The notes: a model not told the origin generated them from the letters alone. Shown: positions 38,301 through 47,065, numbered from the stretch's first letter. The stretch is DNA of 64,000 bases from Planctomycetota bacterium (GCA_002746535.1 NVWA01000020.1:30652-94651), one strand, 5' to 3'. Numbers and translations: made by a program.

Positions 38301-39544
38301 TCGTCAGTGCCCAAAGTTTTTGCTAATCCCCAATCCATTAATTGGACTTCACCAAACTCCCCAACCATAATGTTATCTGGTTTTAAATCCCTATGAATAA
38401 TATTTTTACTATGAGCATAGGCCAAAGCATCACCCACTTTTTGCACAATACCTACTAATGCCTGGCAAGTATACCTTTCTAAATAATAAGAATTCTTATC
38501 ATCTAAATTTTCAAGAATACTTCGAAGTGTCTCACCCTTCACCCATTTCATAGTAAAATATATTTGCTCATTTGAATTCATACCTAAGTCATGGATAGGA
38601 ACAATATTGGGGTGTTCTAACTGCCCATTGATTTGAGCTTCACGTATAAATCTCAATACTTTCGATTTTGAATTTTTACTTAACAAAACCTTAGTAACAA
38701 TGTCTCGTTTAATATTTAAATCTTTGGTGGCCAAAATTAGACCCATACCACCTCGATCTATTTCTTCTCCTATATCGTAACGTTCTTCACTAATGAAACT
38801 AGATTGACTCCCATCTAGAGTATCATCTTCAAGTGTAATTTGATTTTGCTCAAGATAGGAATGAAGCTTAGTAAAGTCATTGCCTACCAGAACTGAACCA
38901 TCCTCACCTGAATTGCTTGGTTGAACAAATAATCCAGGTTGCACTGTTCCTTCCACCTCCAATGTATTATGCGGAGTATTAATCTTACTATCTTGATGTA
39001 CAATCGTATTCGCATTCATATCCATTTCGAAGATCATCCCGCAATTATTACAATGAAGATCTCTTGCACTATCAGGGTTTTTAATTTTATATACGACCTT
39101 ACATTCAGGACACGAAATATAAGCATCAGATTCAGTTGCCTCTATCGGCATTGAGTTTATTAAAAATCTTTTCTGCAATTTCAAAATGGCATTGCATCGC
39201 TGCAAGGTCATCAAACCTTTGGTTATTAGAATTTCTCCTAGAAGATCATTAGTTCCTTTTTGTTCTTGCAAACATAGATCAATATCTTCTTTACTCACAA
39301 ATTTATTTTTGATCGCTAGTCGACCAAAATGTAATTCATCTTCTAAAAATACTTCTTCTGTATGTATCTCTATTAGTTCTTCAAGCTGAAAACTATCTAA
39401 CAAACCTTGATCGACCAAAATCTCACCTAGTTTTCCTGGTGAATCGATTTGTTTATCGAGGGCACTTTCTAATTGGCTTTCAGAGAACCAACCTTTTTCA
39501 ACGGCTAGTGTTCCAAGTAATTTCAGACTGTTTTTGGGTTTCAT
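35318..39544 (-). CDS. Giant Ser/Thr protein kinase with MshEN-like, zinc-ribbon, HEAT and TPR regions
   Basis: 1,408 residues. Order: two MshEN/GspE-N-like helical repeats (residues 1-130, GxxLxxxGLL style); a CxxC-CxxC zinc ribbon (Cys145, 148, 165, 168); a kinase domain (256-540) with glycine loop EIDRGGMG, Lys285, Glu302, HRDLKPDN (384-391), DWG (404-406, in place of DFG) and GTPEYMAPEQAKG; one membrane helix (about 567-587); a long coiled coil; a HEAT-like region; and about nine TPRs from about residue 905. The catalytic Lys, Glu and Asp residues are present, so it should be active. The kinase would be cytoplasmic and the TPRs on the other side of the membrane, a layout common for PVC Hanks kinases. 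Substrates are unknown. Confidence 0.9.
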   Translation of the reverse strand: MKPKNSLKLLGTLAVEKGWFSESQLESALDKQIDSPGKLGEILVDQGLLDSFQLEELIEIHTEEVFLEDELHFGRLAIKNKFVSKEDIDLCLQEQKGTNDLLGEILITKGLMTLQRCNAILKLQKRFLINSMPIEATESDAYISCPECKVVYKIKNPDSARDLHCNNCGMIFEMDMNANTIVHQDSKINTPHNTLEVEGTVQPGLFVQPSNSGEDGSVLVGNDFTKLHSYLEQNQITLEDDTLDGSQSSFISEERYDIGEEIDRGGMGLILATKDLNIKRDIVTKVLLSKNSKSKVLRFIREAQINGQLEHPNIVPIHDLGMNSNEQIYFTMKWVKGETLRSILENLDDKNSYYLERYTCQALVGIVQKVGDALAYAHSKNIIHRDLKPDNIMVGEFGEVQLMDWGLAKTLGTDEVVLERLEASDVVNDDVDLLKTMAGSCIGTPEYMAPEQAKGELDNMDERTDIYGLGGVLHSCLSLSTPIRGKTFNNVLLKVTSGRISALPKDTAPELVAIVKKAMALKSIDRYQSIKEFSTDLIAFQNGFSVSAKHDTLFEILGKLIKRNKAMSFGLMIAGLALIVGLIISIWQWNEAVEQTKIAESNFELALENERKIQLEKENGRINLEAEKNSQLKQKQYLSTESVKTGREHLSLARAINHKYSSQFAEEKSSELFNAANSFRQALIYNNDNKDAKKGLNETGKRHFELSLWLNSFEQAKANLSDIFLSGGQPHEMEKFQKDLETAKNEKVRRIRNRIIFLMNDAISLNRTIIHEAASKELISLRDKLTIELLKPYINSKLANCRKLAIDSLAWMGESHVARDILPYIQKKCPDGSSNNLEIQVSAIIAISILKPKSIEIYNMVRKRIWDEPNNTSSFLYQQIKLFHVPYAAFMANKVFVPLVDVKNARTWMERGTKYKEGNKLQKALECYSKAIELDPSSGIAYNNRGILHNKLGEYEKGVKDYLKAIQIDPKDVAAHSNLGSTYLSLNKFSDAIQEFNNVLKIDPKDIPAYNNRALVKKELGDLDGALADHDYVIELDPKNLRSYVNRGLVKSLKKDHKGAVEDYNIALGLNPRLYEAYANRGAAKHSLKDYVGAVSDFSKSIELKPNVVVNYYNRGIAKTSSGDLKGALIDFDRVLKLRSRYARTFQKRGAIKEYFGDFKGAFKDYSESVYFHPKRWLSWYGRAIVAYGLKKDKEFKESFNNVKEYHPNWNSIEKVLIKECKLARERIEGEALLNKDISLASDYFKRGQYYFSKSMFAEATADIKKAIQLESAHGLDGGYHKLISIAKIQNNSKKLLVYYADWMKAKPDNFALENELAWILLTDKDKKVNNIKLGLIHAIKAANLSDFKESAILDTLALAYFKNDKKEAAVKFADQALKLLPNNTIEEDRKSYEGRLNKYKSALIEAK

Positions 39545-39579
39545 AGAACTTCTAATAAATTAGATCAAAATCTATTTAA

Positions 39580-39608
39580 ATACTATCTCAAAATAAGATG
39601 TATTTCAA
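39580..39608 (-). promoter_or_regulatory. Candidate promoter of the kinase gene
   Basis: On the minus strand: TTGAAA (39608-39603), a 17-bp spacer, then TAGTAT (39585-39580), about 36 bases before the start codon. The rest of the 304-bp interval to 39848 is AT-rich, with a run of ten Ts, and no gene is seen in it. Confidence 0.45.
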
Positions 39609-39848
39609 AGCCCTTTTTTTTTTAAACCGAACTTTTAAATCCAATTTTCTATATGAATTAATTATAAATATTTGTAAATTAAACACTTAATTAAATATGT
39701 AAAATCAGCATGCAAACGATGTTTTCACATAGTTATTGACTAGACTTTAAAGAAAAGCCTTTCTCAAACAAATTGAAAGCACCCGGCCAAATTCAGAGAG
39801 AGTCTCAATACATTTTTTGAACAAGCTATTAAAAGTCACAGGAAAGAA

Positions 39849-40328
39849 TCAATCGCCACCATCGACTTGATTATTATACAAAATAACTTCATTACCCGAA
39901 CCATAGCCTTCAACAATAGCTGATCTTGAAACACCTAATGTTGATTTATAAAGTTCTTCTGCAAAATTACCTTCCGAGGTAGTAACCATTACTGCACGAA
40001 CACCATGACCCAACTCTTTTACATGTGTTTTAAATTTCTCAAAAGAATCTTCTATTAGCTTACGGCCTAAACCTTTACCAGAAAAATTTGGGTCAACACC
40101 TATTTGTTCTAATTCAACAATTGTATTTGCTCGAAAACCATTCTTCACACACCATAAGATATAACCCACAATAACAGACTCTATTTCAATCACATAATAC
40201 ACACCCCGTGGGTAAGATTTAAAAGAGGATTCTACCCATAACTTATGATTCAATTCTTTTGGAAAACACGATTTATAGATTCTCGCAATGTGATCAAGAT
40301 CAACAGAATCTGCTTTACGAAACTTCAT
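39849..40328 (-). CDS. GNAT family N-acetyltransferase
   Basis: 159 residues from the ATG at 40328 (a TTG at 40343 would add five). It shows the GNAT order: an N-terminal 'FRKADSVDLDHIARIYKSCF', a central 'VIVGYILWCV' strand, and the acetyl-CoA binding motif A 'IGVDPNFSGKGLGRKLIEDS'. A C-terminal 'NFAEELYKSTLGV' helix-strand follows. It stands alone, and the acceptor cannot be predicted. No regulatory signal is evident. Confidence 0.8.
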   Translation of the reverse strand: MKFRKADSVDLDHIARIYKSCFPKELNHKLWVESSFKSYPRGVYYVIEIESVIVGYILWCVKNGFRANTIVELEQIGVDPNFSGKGLGRKLIEDSFEKFKTHVKELGHGVRAVMVTTSEGNFAEELYKSTLGVSRSAIVEGYGSGNEVILYNNQVDGGD

Positions 40329-40818
40329 AAATTTTAATTCCAAATAAATGTTTTCTAAGAATCGCTTTTTAAAATTATACCAAATCTAATTGAATAACGC
40401 CGAAATACTCAATACATATCTAATGGAGACATAATAATTTGCTTATTCAAATCTGCGATTCCTAAAATTTAGACAATAATTTTTGATAAACAGAAACTTA
40501 CTATATTATTAAGTATTTAATTAATTTGATTATTAAAATAATTTAATACTAATCTTTTAAAATAATTTGAATAAGCGATGCTTAAAAGGCTATAATTAAG
40601 CTGTATGCTTGCGATGGAAAAATTATTTAAAAAATTAGTGAGGTTAAATTGTTATTGAAAATCTCTGTACCTTTTGAATATTCCTTGTCAAGCATACACC
40701 TTTTTTCTTCCCTAAACACTTGAATCTAATCCAAGATAATTCAGGACATACAAAACATCCTTGGTAAAATCATTAAACTTAATTTGAAAGTACTAATGCA
40801 TTTATTCTGAGATTAGTT
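40329..40818. other. Long divergent intergenic region
   Basis: About 490 bp between divergent genes. GCTTATTCAAAT (40441-40452) is repeated inverted at 40565-40576, 112 bp apart. A 17-codon ORF starting near 40.60 kb is too short to support as a gene. No RNA gene or terminator is recognised. Confidence 0.4.
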
Positions 40819-41580
40819 TTGAAAACGTTAACAGTGATTATCATTTCTATTTTAGCGTTCTCCAACTCAATCATTGCCGGACCAAAACCAACCCACAAAA
40901 ATATAAAATACAGCGATACACACAAACGAAATAAACTTGATGTTTGGATTCCGAAAAGCAAAACGCCCACGCCTCTGATTGTCTATTTTCATGGTGGGAG
41001 TTTTAAACATGGTGATAAATCCCATTTTTATAATCGGTCGATCCTTTCAATAAATCTGGGTAAAGGTGTTGCCTTTGCAAGTGTTAATTATCCCTTCATA
41101 AAAGATATAGGAATCCTAGAAATCTTAGCTAACACAACAGCATCCATCAAATTTCTGAAATCAAAAAGCAAAGAATGGAACATTGACCCAAATAAGATCG
41201 CTGTTATGGGCACGTCAGCAGGAGCAATTATTGCAGAGTATTTAACCTATTGGGCAAAAGATTTAAAAATCACAGGATGTTATGGTGAACAGCAACCTTA
41301 CCGCTCATGGTTTCTTTTAACGGCATTTGCAAAAAATGATCCTCCCTTAATTCTCTACACAAGATCAGGATTAAAAGACAAAGTTCATCACCCCAAACAT
41401 GCAAAAACCTTTAAAACTCATTGCGACAATATTGGCATTCAATGTGAGCTCTATGGTTCAAAAACTAGTGGGCTTCCCCAATTGCCTACCGGCATCAACA
41501 TAGAAAAGAAAGTCATGCAATTTTTTACCAAACAATGGAATCAACCAAAAGCAATCACAAAAAAAAAGACAAAAGATTAA
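40819..41580 (+). CDS. Exported alpha/beta hydrolase (esterase/lipase-like), catalytic His not apparent
   Basis: 253 residues; the TTG at 40819 is the only start that keeps the signal peptide (LTVIIISILAFSNSIIAG). The oxyanion motif 'VYFHGGSFKHGD' and nucleophile elbow GTSAGA (Ser133) are typical of BD-FAE/esterase-like hydrolases. In the usual position of the acid a Lys-Asp-Lys stretch (GLKDKVHHPKHA) is seen. The C-terminal 'P.GGH' histidine is not found (the matching segment reads SKTSGLPQLPTG). Either another His acts or the enzyme is altered. It is followed 21 bases later by a small barrel protein, probably one operon. Substrate unknown. Confidence 0.7.
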   Translation: MKTLTVIIISILAFSNSIIAGPKPTHKNIKYSDTHKRNKLDVWIPKSKTPTPLIVYFHGGSFKHGDKSHFYNRSILSINLGKGVAFASVNYPFIKDIGILEILANTTASIKFLKSKSKEWNIDPNKIAVMGTSAGAIIAEYLTYWAKDLKITGCYGEQQPYRSWFLLTAFAKNDPPLILYTRSGLKDKVHHPKHAKTFKTHCDNIGIQCELYGSKTSGLPQLPTGINIEKKVMQFFTKQWNQPKAITKKKTKD

Positions 41581-41601
41581 AATAAACAAGAAAGAATTTT
41601 C

Positions 41602-42384
41602 ATGAAGTTTTTTAAATCATGCCTAATTATTTTGGGTCTATCTATGTGCGCAACCTTCCTTTGTGCCGATGATTTAGAAGAATTTAAAAAAGAAGCGCGT
41701 TCAAAAGAAAGACCTAAAAAAGAACATTCTCACTCACATTCTGATGATAACGACATAGGCATCTTCGAAACCATCAGAGGCATCGGCGCACTCTTCAAAG
41801 GCATTTATTATATTTTTATTCACGCCAGCATCGTAAGTGCTGAAAAGTCATTTTCAGAGAAACCCATGGTTTCCAACACAAAGTATTTACCCAGAAAAAA
41901 TGGCGACCTCAATCTTGTGAAAGCAGAACTACTCACCCATTATTTTTTCGGATCTGATAGTGTAACGGCTTTTGACATAGACTTAGAACTTGGTCTTGGC
42001 CCTATAGCAATTGAATTTAGAAATACATGGTTTAAAGACAGTGATGAAGAAATGGATTTTATGGAAGGCGGGGTCCTACTTAGAACTTCCTTGACAGACT
42101 TAATTGAAGTCGGATATGGATTTGGCTTTATAAATTTATCCGACGAAAATGAAAGCAATTCAGCATTTGCATTCTTTCTACCCATTAAAGTATTTGTTAA
42201 TCCATACGTCTCTCTAGAACTAAAATCCTTATGGTCCAGCATTTATCAAAATGAAATCAGCGACTATGACTTATCCTTGAGTGTTGGTTATAAATATGTG
42301 TCTGGTAAAGTAGGCTATCGTTGGTTATATGCGGAAAATGCTTTAATTGAAGGTTTTTATGTTGGGTTTTCAGTACGCTTTTAA
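41602..42384 (+). CDS. Small outer-membrane barrel-like protein with His-rich segment
   Basis: 260 residues with a signal peptide (CLIILGLSMCATFLCAD), then a charged His-rich stretch (EHSHSHSDD) that could bind metal. An amphipathic beta-strand region runs to a C-terminal aromatic residue (VGFSVRF), typical of outer-membrane barrels. 'GLGPIAIEFRNTWFKD' and 'VSGKVGYRWLYAENALIEGFY' are strand-turn-strand patterns. No family recognised. Likely co-transcribed with the hydrolase 21 bases upstream. Confidence 0.55.
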   Translation: MKFFKSCLIILGLSMCATFLCADDLEEFKKEARSKERPKKEHSHSHSDDNDIGIFETIRGIGALFKGIYYIFIHASIVSAEKSFSEKPMVSNTKYLPRKNGDLNLVKAELLTHYFFGSDSVTAFDIDLELGLGPIAIEFRNTWFKDSDEEMDFMEGGVLLRTSLTDLIEVGYGFGFINLSDENESNSAFAFFLPIKVFVNPYVSLELKSLWSSIYQNEISDYDLSLSVGYKYVSGKVGYRWLYAENALIEGFYVGFSVRF

Positions 42385-42406
42385 TTAACAAGCATATTTA
42401 TCGTAC

Positions 42407-42425
42407 CAAAAGCTTCTAGCTTTTG
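42407..42425. terminator. Bidirectional terminator-like hairpin between convergent genes
   Basis: CAAAAGC-TTCTA-GCTTTTG, a perfect 7-bp stem with a 5-base loop, lies 23 bases after the barrel gene and 25 bases before the end of the oppositely oriented AraC gene. The reverse complement is nearly identical to the hairpin at 61389-61407, including flanking TAC, so this is also a dispersed repeat. Confidence 0.6.
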
Positions 42426-42449
42426 ATTTAAAAAACCTGGAAGCATTCT

Positions 42450-43334
42450 TTACTTTATTGATTCATCACGGAAGTGTTTAGGAGTAACACCCATCTCTTT
42501 TTTAAATAATCGATAAAAGTAATATTCATTCTCAATACCGATTAATATTGGAATTTGATTAATAGGCTTTTGACTGTTTTTTAAAATCGAACAAGCACGT
42601 TTTATTCTTTCTTCTTTTACTAGTTGAGAAAATGTTTTACTAAACAAACTAGTAACAAGGTGGCTAGTACGAGAAGAAGAAAGATGTAAATGCTTGGCAA
42701 GTTTTTCTAATGAAATCTTTGTACCTACATGATTATAGATAAACCTTTCAACGATTATCTTTCGATCATCTCCAAGATTTGAAAAATAGTAGTTATCTAA
42801 AAATGATAATATCCCTTGCCCAAGACTCATTAGAACTCGCGTTAGCTCAACTCCTTTTTCGACATCACAAATATTTAATTGATTGTAGGTCTCTAAGGTT
42901 GAACCTTCAAAATAGGTTGCACTTCCAGAAGTCTTGAAAATTCCAGCAAATAAAATAAATTGAAATTGCTCTTCTTTGTAAATGGGGATAACAATCTCAT
43001 CTAAATCTTTCCAACAGTGTTTGATGAAACTAGTTGGGTTTTCTATCGCTCGCTTATTCGCATCATAAAGACACGTCTGCCGACAACGTTTATCCCATTC
43101 CCCTTTTCTTTTATAATCACACAACTCATGTGAATGTCGAAACCAATCATATATTAATCCCGAAGTATGAAAAATTCCGAGGGGATCATGAATAGTTAAT
43201 GATATCTTAAGCTGGCTTTCAACTGCTTTCAACATTTCTGATAAAGAGCGCGAATTGGCCGCTAATAGGTTAAAATACTCTCTTTTTATAGCCATTATAG
43301 CATTATAGTGCAGTTTATTAGCTTTCCTAGTCAT
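42450..43334 (-). CDS. AraC family regulator with PocR sensory domain
   Basis: 294 residues from the ATG at 43334 (a later ATG at 43295 is possible; neither has a clear ribosome binding site). Residues about 20-170 form a PocR-type ligand domain with 'LTIHDPLGIFHTSGL' and a Cys-rich centre (ELCDYKRKGEWDKRCRQTC). The C-terminal 100 residues hold two AraC helix-turn-helix motifs ('EKLAKHLHLSSSRTSHLV', 'ENEYYFYRLFKKEMGVTPK'). It is transcribed divergently from the FAD oxidoreductase/GH92 pair and probably controls it in response to a small metabolite. Target and ligand are inferred from position. Confidence 0.85.
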   Translation of the reverse strand: MTRKANKLHYNAIMAIKREYFNLLAANSRSLSEMLKAVESQLKISLTIHDPLGIFHTSGLIYDWFRHSHELCDYKRKGEWDKRCRQTCLYDANKRAIENPTSFIKHCWKDLDEIVIPIYKEEQFQFILFAGIFKTSGSATYFEGSTLETYNQLNICDVEKGVELTRVLMSLGQGILSFLDNYYFSNLGDDRKIIVERFIYNHVGTKISLEKLAKHLHLSSSRTSHLVTSLFSKTFSQLVKEERIKRACSILKNSQKPINQIPILIGIENEYYFYRLFKKEMGVTPKHFRDESIK

Positions 43335-43390
43335 TTTTATCTAATCACAATCAACTAAACTTTGGCTATAACTTTAAATTGGAGATATCA

Positions 43391-44803
43391 ATGACAACAG
43401 AAACAATTTCAGTAAACCTACCAAACCAAATTCCTTTAACTCACAATGTAGACGTACTTGTTGCCGGCGGTGGCCCCGGTGGTATCGGTGCGGCGATAGG
43501 TGCCGCTCGCAAAGGCGTCAAGGTATTACTTGTCGAACATTATGGTTTCTTAGGGGGTATGGCAACAGCCGGTGAAGTTAATCCTTTTATGAATAATCAT
43601 CATGAAGGTAAACCATTAGATACTGGAATTTTCACAGAGTGGTTAAACCGCATAAAATCTTATAACCCTGATGGGTTTGATCGAATATTTGATCCGCATT
43701 GTGCTCGCTTGGCAGCCGAAGACCTTTGTTTAGAAGCTGGTGTAGAAATTCTTTATCATCATAGAGTTGCCCATGTTGAAAGAAAAGGTTCTCGGATTGA
43801 TCATGTTGTTCTACATTCAAAATCAGGATTAACAGCCGTTAAAGCAAATATCATAGTAGATAGTACTGGAGATGGAGATGTAGCCTTCTTGGCTGGTGCA
43901 CCATTTGAAATGGGAGGAGAAAACACTCCCTATGTACAACCCATGACGTTATGTTTTAAATTAAAATTAAATTTAAGTGAAACAAATTTAAATTATAAAA
44001 GTGCTGGCGAAGCATTTAAAAAAGAATATGACCTGATTCAAGAAGTCTATCAAAAAGCTAAAGTCAATGGTGAGACAGATAACCCAAGAGAAAATGTGCT
44101 AATGTTTACAGCCGTCAATAAAGATGTTTTACATTTTAATACAACTCGTGTCATCAAAAAATCTTCTGTAAATGGCATTCAACTTTCAGAAGCAGAACTT
44201 GAAGCCCGTAAACAGATGCGAGAAATCATTACAATACTTCGTCGAGATGTACCTTGCTTTGAAAAAGCAACTCTCTATTCAGTGGCACCGCAGATTGGTA
44301 TACGAGAATCAAGAAGAATACTTGGCTCAGCCTATGTCACACGAGAAGACTATACCAAGGGTAAAGCCTTTCCCGATGCAATTGCTCGTGTCACATACCC
44401 CATAGATATACATAGCCCCAATGGTACAGGTACCGAAATTACCCATTTGCCAAAAGGAGCCTGGTATGAAATACCTTATGGATGCATAGTAGTGAAAGGA
44501 TTAGATAACTTATTGATTGGCAGCCGATGTATTTCCGTTGATCATGCTGTGCACAGTTCCATGAGAGTCATGCCTCCTGTTTGTTCCATAGGCCAAGCCG
44601 CCGGCACAGCAGCTGCCATTGCCCATCAACAAAATATTAAAACCTCCGAAATTGATGGTATCAAACTAAATGCTGAACTAAAAAGTATTGGAAGAAATTT
44701 AACAGAATATGATCCTACTAGAGAATGGGAAACCATGGAACCTGGTGATTGGAAAACTATTGGTAAAAAAGAAAAAGCTCTAGGGAAATTTATGTCTAGT
44801 TAA
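43391..44803 (+). CDS. FAD-dependent oxidoreductase (PF12831 type)
   Basis: 470 residues from the ATG at 43391, six bases after GGAG; the TTG at 43379 precedes that site. The N-terminal Rossmann motif 'VLVAGGGPGGIGAAIGAARK' ends in an acidic residue (LLVEH), followed by 'GFLGGMATAGEVNP', typical of the FAD_oxidored family common in PVC and Bacteroidetes sugar loci. The C-terminal 'VMPPVCSIGQAAGTAAAIA' is the second FAD-contact region. Substrate unknown. It lies 95 bases upstream of a GH92 mannosidase and is divergent from a PocR-AraC regulator, so a role in carbohydrate oxidation is likely. Confidence 0.85.
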   Translation: MTTETISVNLPNQIPLTHNVDVLVAGGGPGGIGAAIGAARKGVKVLLVEHYGFLGGMATAGEVNPFMNNHHEGKPLDTGIFTEWLNRIKSYNPDGFDRIFDPHCARLAAEDLCLEAGVEILYHHRVAHVERKGSRIDHVVLHSKSGLTAVKANIIVDSTGDGDVAFLAGAPFEMGGENTPYVQPMTLCFKLKLNLSETNLNYKSAGEAFKKEYDLIQEVYQKAKVNGETDNPRENVLMFTAVNKDVLHFNTTRVIKKSSVNGIQLSEAELEARKQMREIITILRRDVPCFEKATLYSVAPQIGIRESRRILGSAYVTREDYTKGKAFPDAIARVTYPIDIHSPNGTGTEITHLPKGAWYEIPYGCIVVKGLDNLLIGSRCISVDHAVHSSMRVMPPVCSIGQAAGTAAAIAHQQNIKTSEIDGIKLNAELKSIGRNLTEYDPTREWETMEPGDWKTIGKKEKALGKFMSS

Positions 44804-44898
44804 TGATATTATCGAATCAATTCTAATTTCATCTGTGAATATCAGATGGTATAAATAGAATTCCAAATACAATGAAACAATTATGTCAAAGGACAAAC

Positions 44899-47061
44899 AT
44901 GAGTAAAAATTTAATAAAATATTTCGATCCCTTCATAGGTAGTCTTGGCCCAGGCGATTGTCTCTGCGGACCCTACCTACCAAATAGTTTAGCCAGGCCT
45001 GGTCCAGATACTGTTCCACCTCATCGTACCAGTGGATATGGACACCATGATTTAAATGACCCATCTCCTTTAAAAATTCTTCGATTTAGTCAAAACCATG
45101 TCAGCGGAACTGGCGGAGGCGGACGTTATGGCAACATTGGATTGATTCCATTTACAGGAAAAATGACCGCCGTTCATGGAGGTTTTATTGCAAAAGAGGA
45201 GAAGGCTTCGGCAGGTTATTACACCGTTAAATCCTCTGAAGATGATGTCGTGACTGAAATTACTAGTTCGCCAAGAGTTGGAGTTTATAAATTTTCTTTT
45301 CCAGGAAATCAAAAATCCAATTTATTAATTGATGCCGGTTCAATCATTCAAATAAGTGGCGAAAGGGCAGCAGGCAATGATATAGGAATTTCTGTTGGAG
45401 GTTTTATTGAGCACATAAGTGATACGGAAGTTATTGGACGAGGTGATCTAAAAGGAGGATGGGGTCATGACTTCCCTTATTCTGTTTATTTCTGTGCAAA
45501 ATATGATGTGCCAGCAGAAATAATTGAAATTGCTAAAGATAATTGTTTGATTAAAAATAATAGAATTGATGGCGCAAATTCAAAAATTATTATAAATTTT
45601 GGAAATACAAAAACAGTAAATGTTCAAGTTGGTATCTCATATGTCAGCATTGCAAATGCAAGAGCAAGTTTAGAAAAAGAAACCAAAGGTAAATCATTTG
45701 AAACAATTAAAAGTGAAGCCGAAAATATTTGGCATGAAACCTTTTCTAAAATAGAAGTCACCGGCGGAACTGAAGATCAAAAAACGCTCTTCTATACTTC
45801 CTTTGCTCGTTTGATATGTATGCCTTCTGATTTAGGCATAGATGACGAAAATTGGTTATGGAAATCAGGCGTGAGAAGCTATACCGACTACTATGCTCTA
45901 TGGGATAGTGTTAGAAATGCTAATTCTTTAATTTCACTATTTGATCCTGAATTAGAAGCCAACATGCTAAATGCACTTTTGGATGTCGCTGATCACACAG
46001 GTTGGATTCCTGATGCATGGATAGCAGGTCATAGCGCTCACATTCAAGGTGGCTCCTCGGCCGATATATTGTTCTGTGAAGCAAAACTAAAAGGCATTGA
46101 AGGTATTAACTACGAAAAAGCTCTCAAACAAATGAGAAAAAATAATGAAGTTGTTTCACCAGATCCCTTTCTTTATGGTCGCTATTTAGAAGGCTATCGA
46201 GATTTAGGTTATGTACCCGTTGAAGATTGCATTAATTGTGTGTCTAAAAATATTGAATATGCTTACCAAGATTTTTGTATTGGAACATTGGCAAATGAAA
46301 TCGGACAAAAAGATACTGCAAAAGAATTCTTCAAAAGTTCTGAAAAGGCATGGAACCTATGGAGAGATGACCTAAAAGTTTTTGCACCAAAAAAATCTGA
46401 CGGCACATGGATAGATCCATTTGATCCAAACAAACCCACTAGAATAGACTATTGGTTTGACCCCTACTTCTATGAAGGCACAGCTCAAGAATGGGCCTTT
46501 AGTGTTCTCCATGATATAGATAAACTTGTTGAATTCCACGGAGGCAAAGAAGGTTTTGATAAACATTTAGACACCTTTTTTGAAAAATATGTATATTCAT
46601 GGAAAGAAATTATTCTCCACACACCATACTTATATCACTACGTAGGTAAACCTCATAAATCTGTCGATGAATCAAGAAAGATATTAGCTAAAAAATATCA
46701 TACGGGACGTGATGGTATTCCTGACAATGAAGATATGGGATGTCAAAGCGCCTATGTCATGTGTACATCAATGGGTTTATATCCAATCATGGGACAAGAC
46801 ATTTATTTACTAACAGCACCCTTGTTTGAAGAAATAAAAATAAAACTTGGAAATACAAATAATTATTTAACACTAAAAGCAGAAGGTGCTGGAGACATAA
46901 ATAAATACATTGAATCTGTCACCTTAAATGGAAATAATTTTAGCCAAAATTGGATCTCACATCATGATATTAAAAATGGTGGTGAACTAATTTTTAAATT
47001 AACCGACTCTCCAACAAACTGGGGCAGCGAATCCCCCCCATCTCCATCCTCAAAATCATAA
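44899..47061 (+). CDS. GH92 family alpha-mannosidase
   Basis: 720 residues from the ATG at 44899, preceded by AAAGGA; an ATG at 44872 lacks such a site. No signal peptide is seen, so it is probably cytoplasmic. GH92 signatures are present along the chain: 'FDPFIGSLGPGDC', 'FSQNHVSGTGGGGRYGNIG', 'DYYALWDSVRNANSLIS', 'WIPDAWIAGHSAHIQGGSS', 'YEGTAQEWAFSVLHDI' and 'DNEDMGCQSAYVMCTSMGLY'. GH92 enzymes are calcium-dependent exo-acting alpha-mannosidases. It follows the FAD oxidoreductase in the same direction. Mannose it released could feed the isomerase-kinase-aldolase operon at 52.6-57.0 kb, which is an inference. Confidence 0.92.
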   Translation: MSKNLIKYFDPFIGSLGPGDCLCGPYLPNSLARPGPDTVPPHRTSGYGHHDLNDPSPLKILRFSQNHVSGTGGGGRYGNIGLIPFTGKMTAVHGGFIAKEEKASAGYYTVKSSEDDVVTEITSSPRVGVYKFSFPGNQKSNLLIDAGSIIQISGERAAGNDIGISVGGFIEHISDTEVIGRGDLKGGWGHDFPYSVYFCAKYDVPAEIIEIAKDNCLIKNNRIDGANSKIIINFGNTKTVNVQVGISYVSIANARASLEKETKGKSFETIKSEAENIWHETFSKIEVTGGTEDQKTLFYTSFARLICMPSDLGIDDENWLWKSGVRSYTDYYALWDSVRNANSLISLFDPELEANMLNALLDVADHTGWIPDAWIAGHSAHIQGGSSADILFCEAKLKGIEGINYEKALKQMRKNNEVVSPDPFLYGRYLEGYRDLGYVPVEDCINCVSKNIEYAYQDFCIGTLANEIGQKDTAKEFFKSSEKAWNLWRDDLKVFAPKKSDGTWIDPFDPNKPTRIDYWFDPYFYEGTAQEWAFSVLHDIDKLVEFHGGKEGFDKHLDTFFEKYVYSWKEIILHTPYLYHYVGKPHKSVDESRKILAKKYHTGRDGIPDNEDMGCQSAYVMCTSMGLYPIMGQDIYLLTAPLFEEIKIKLGNTNNYLTLKAEGAGDINKYIESVTLNGNNFSQNWISHHDIKNGGELIFKLTDSPTNWGSESPPSPSSKS

Positions 47062-47065
47062 ACCA

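Noticed and set aside
40600..40660. Short leader peptide ORF (about 17 codons, beginning ATGCTTGCGATGG)
   Set aside because: No convincing ribosome binding site or downstream attenuator; it can arise by chance in this AT-rich gap.
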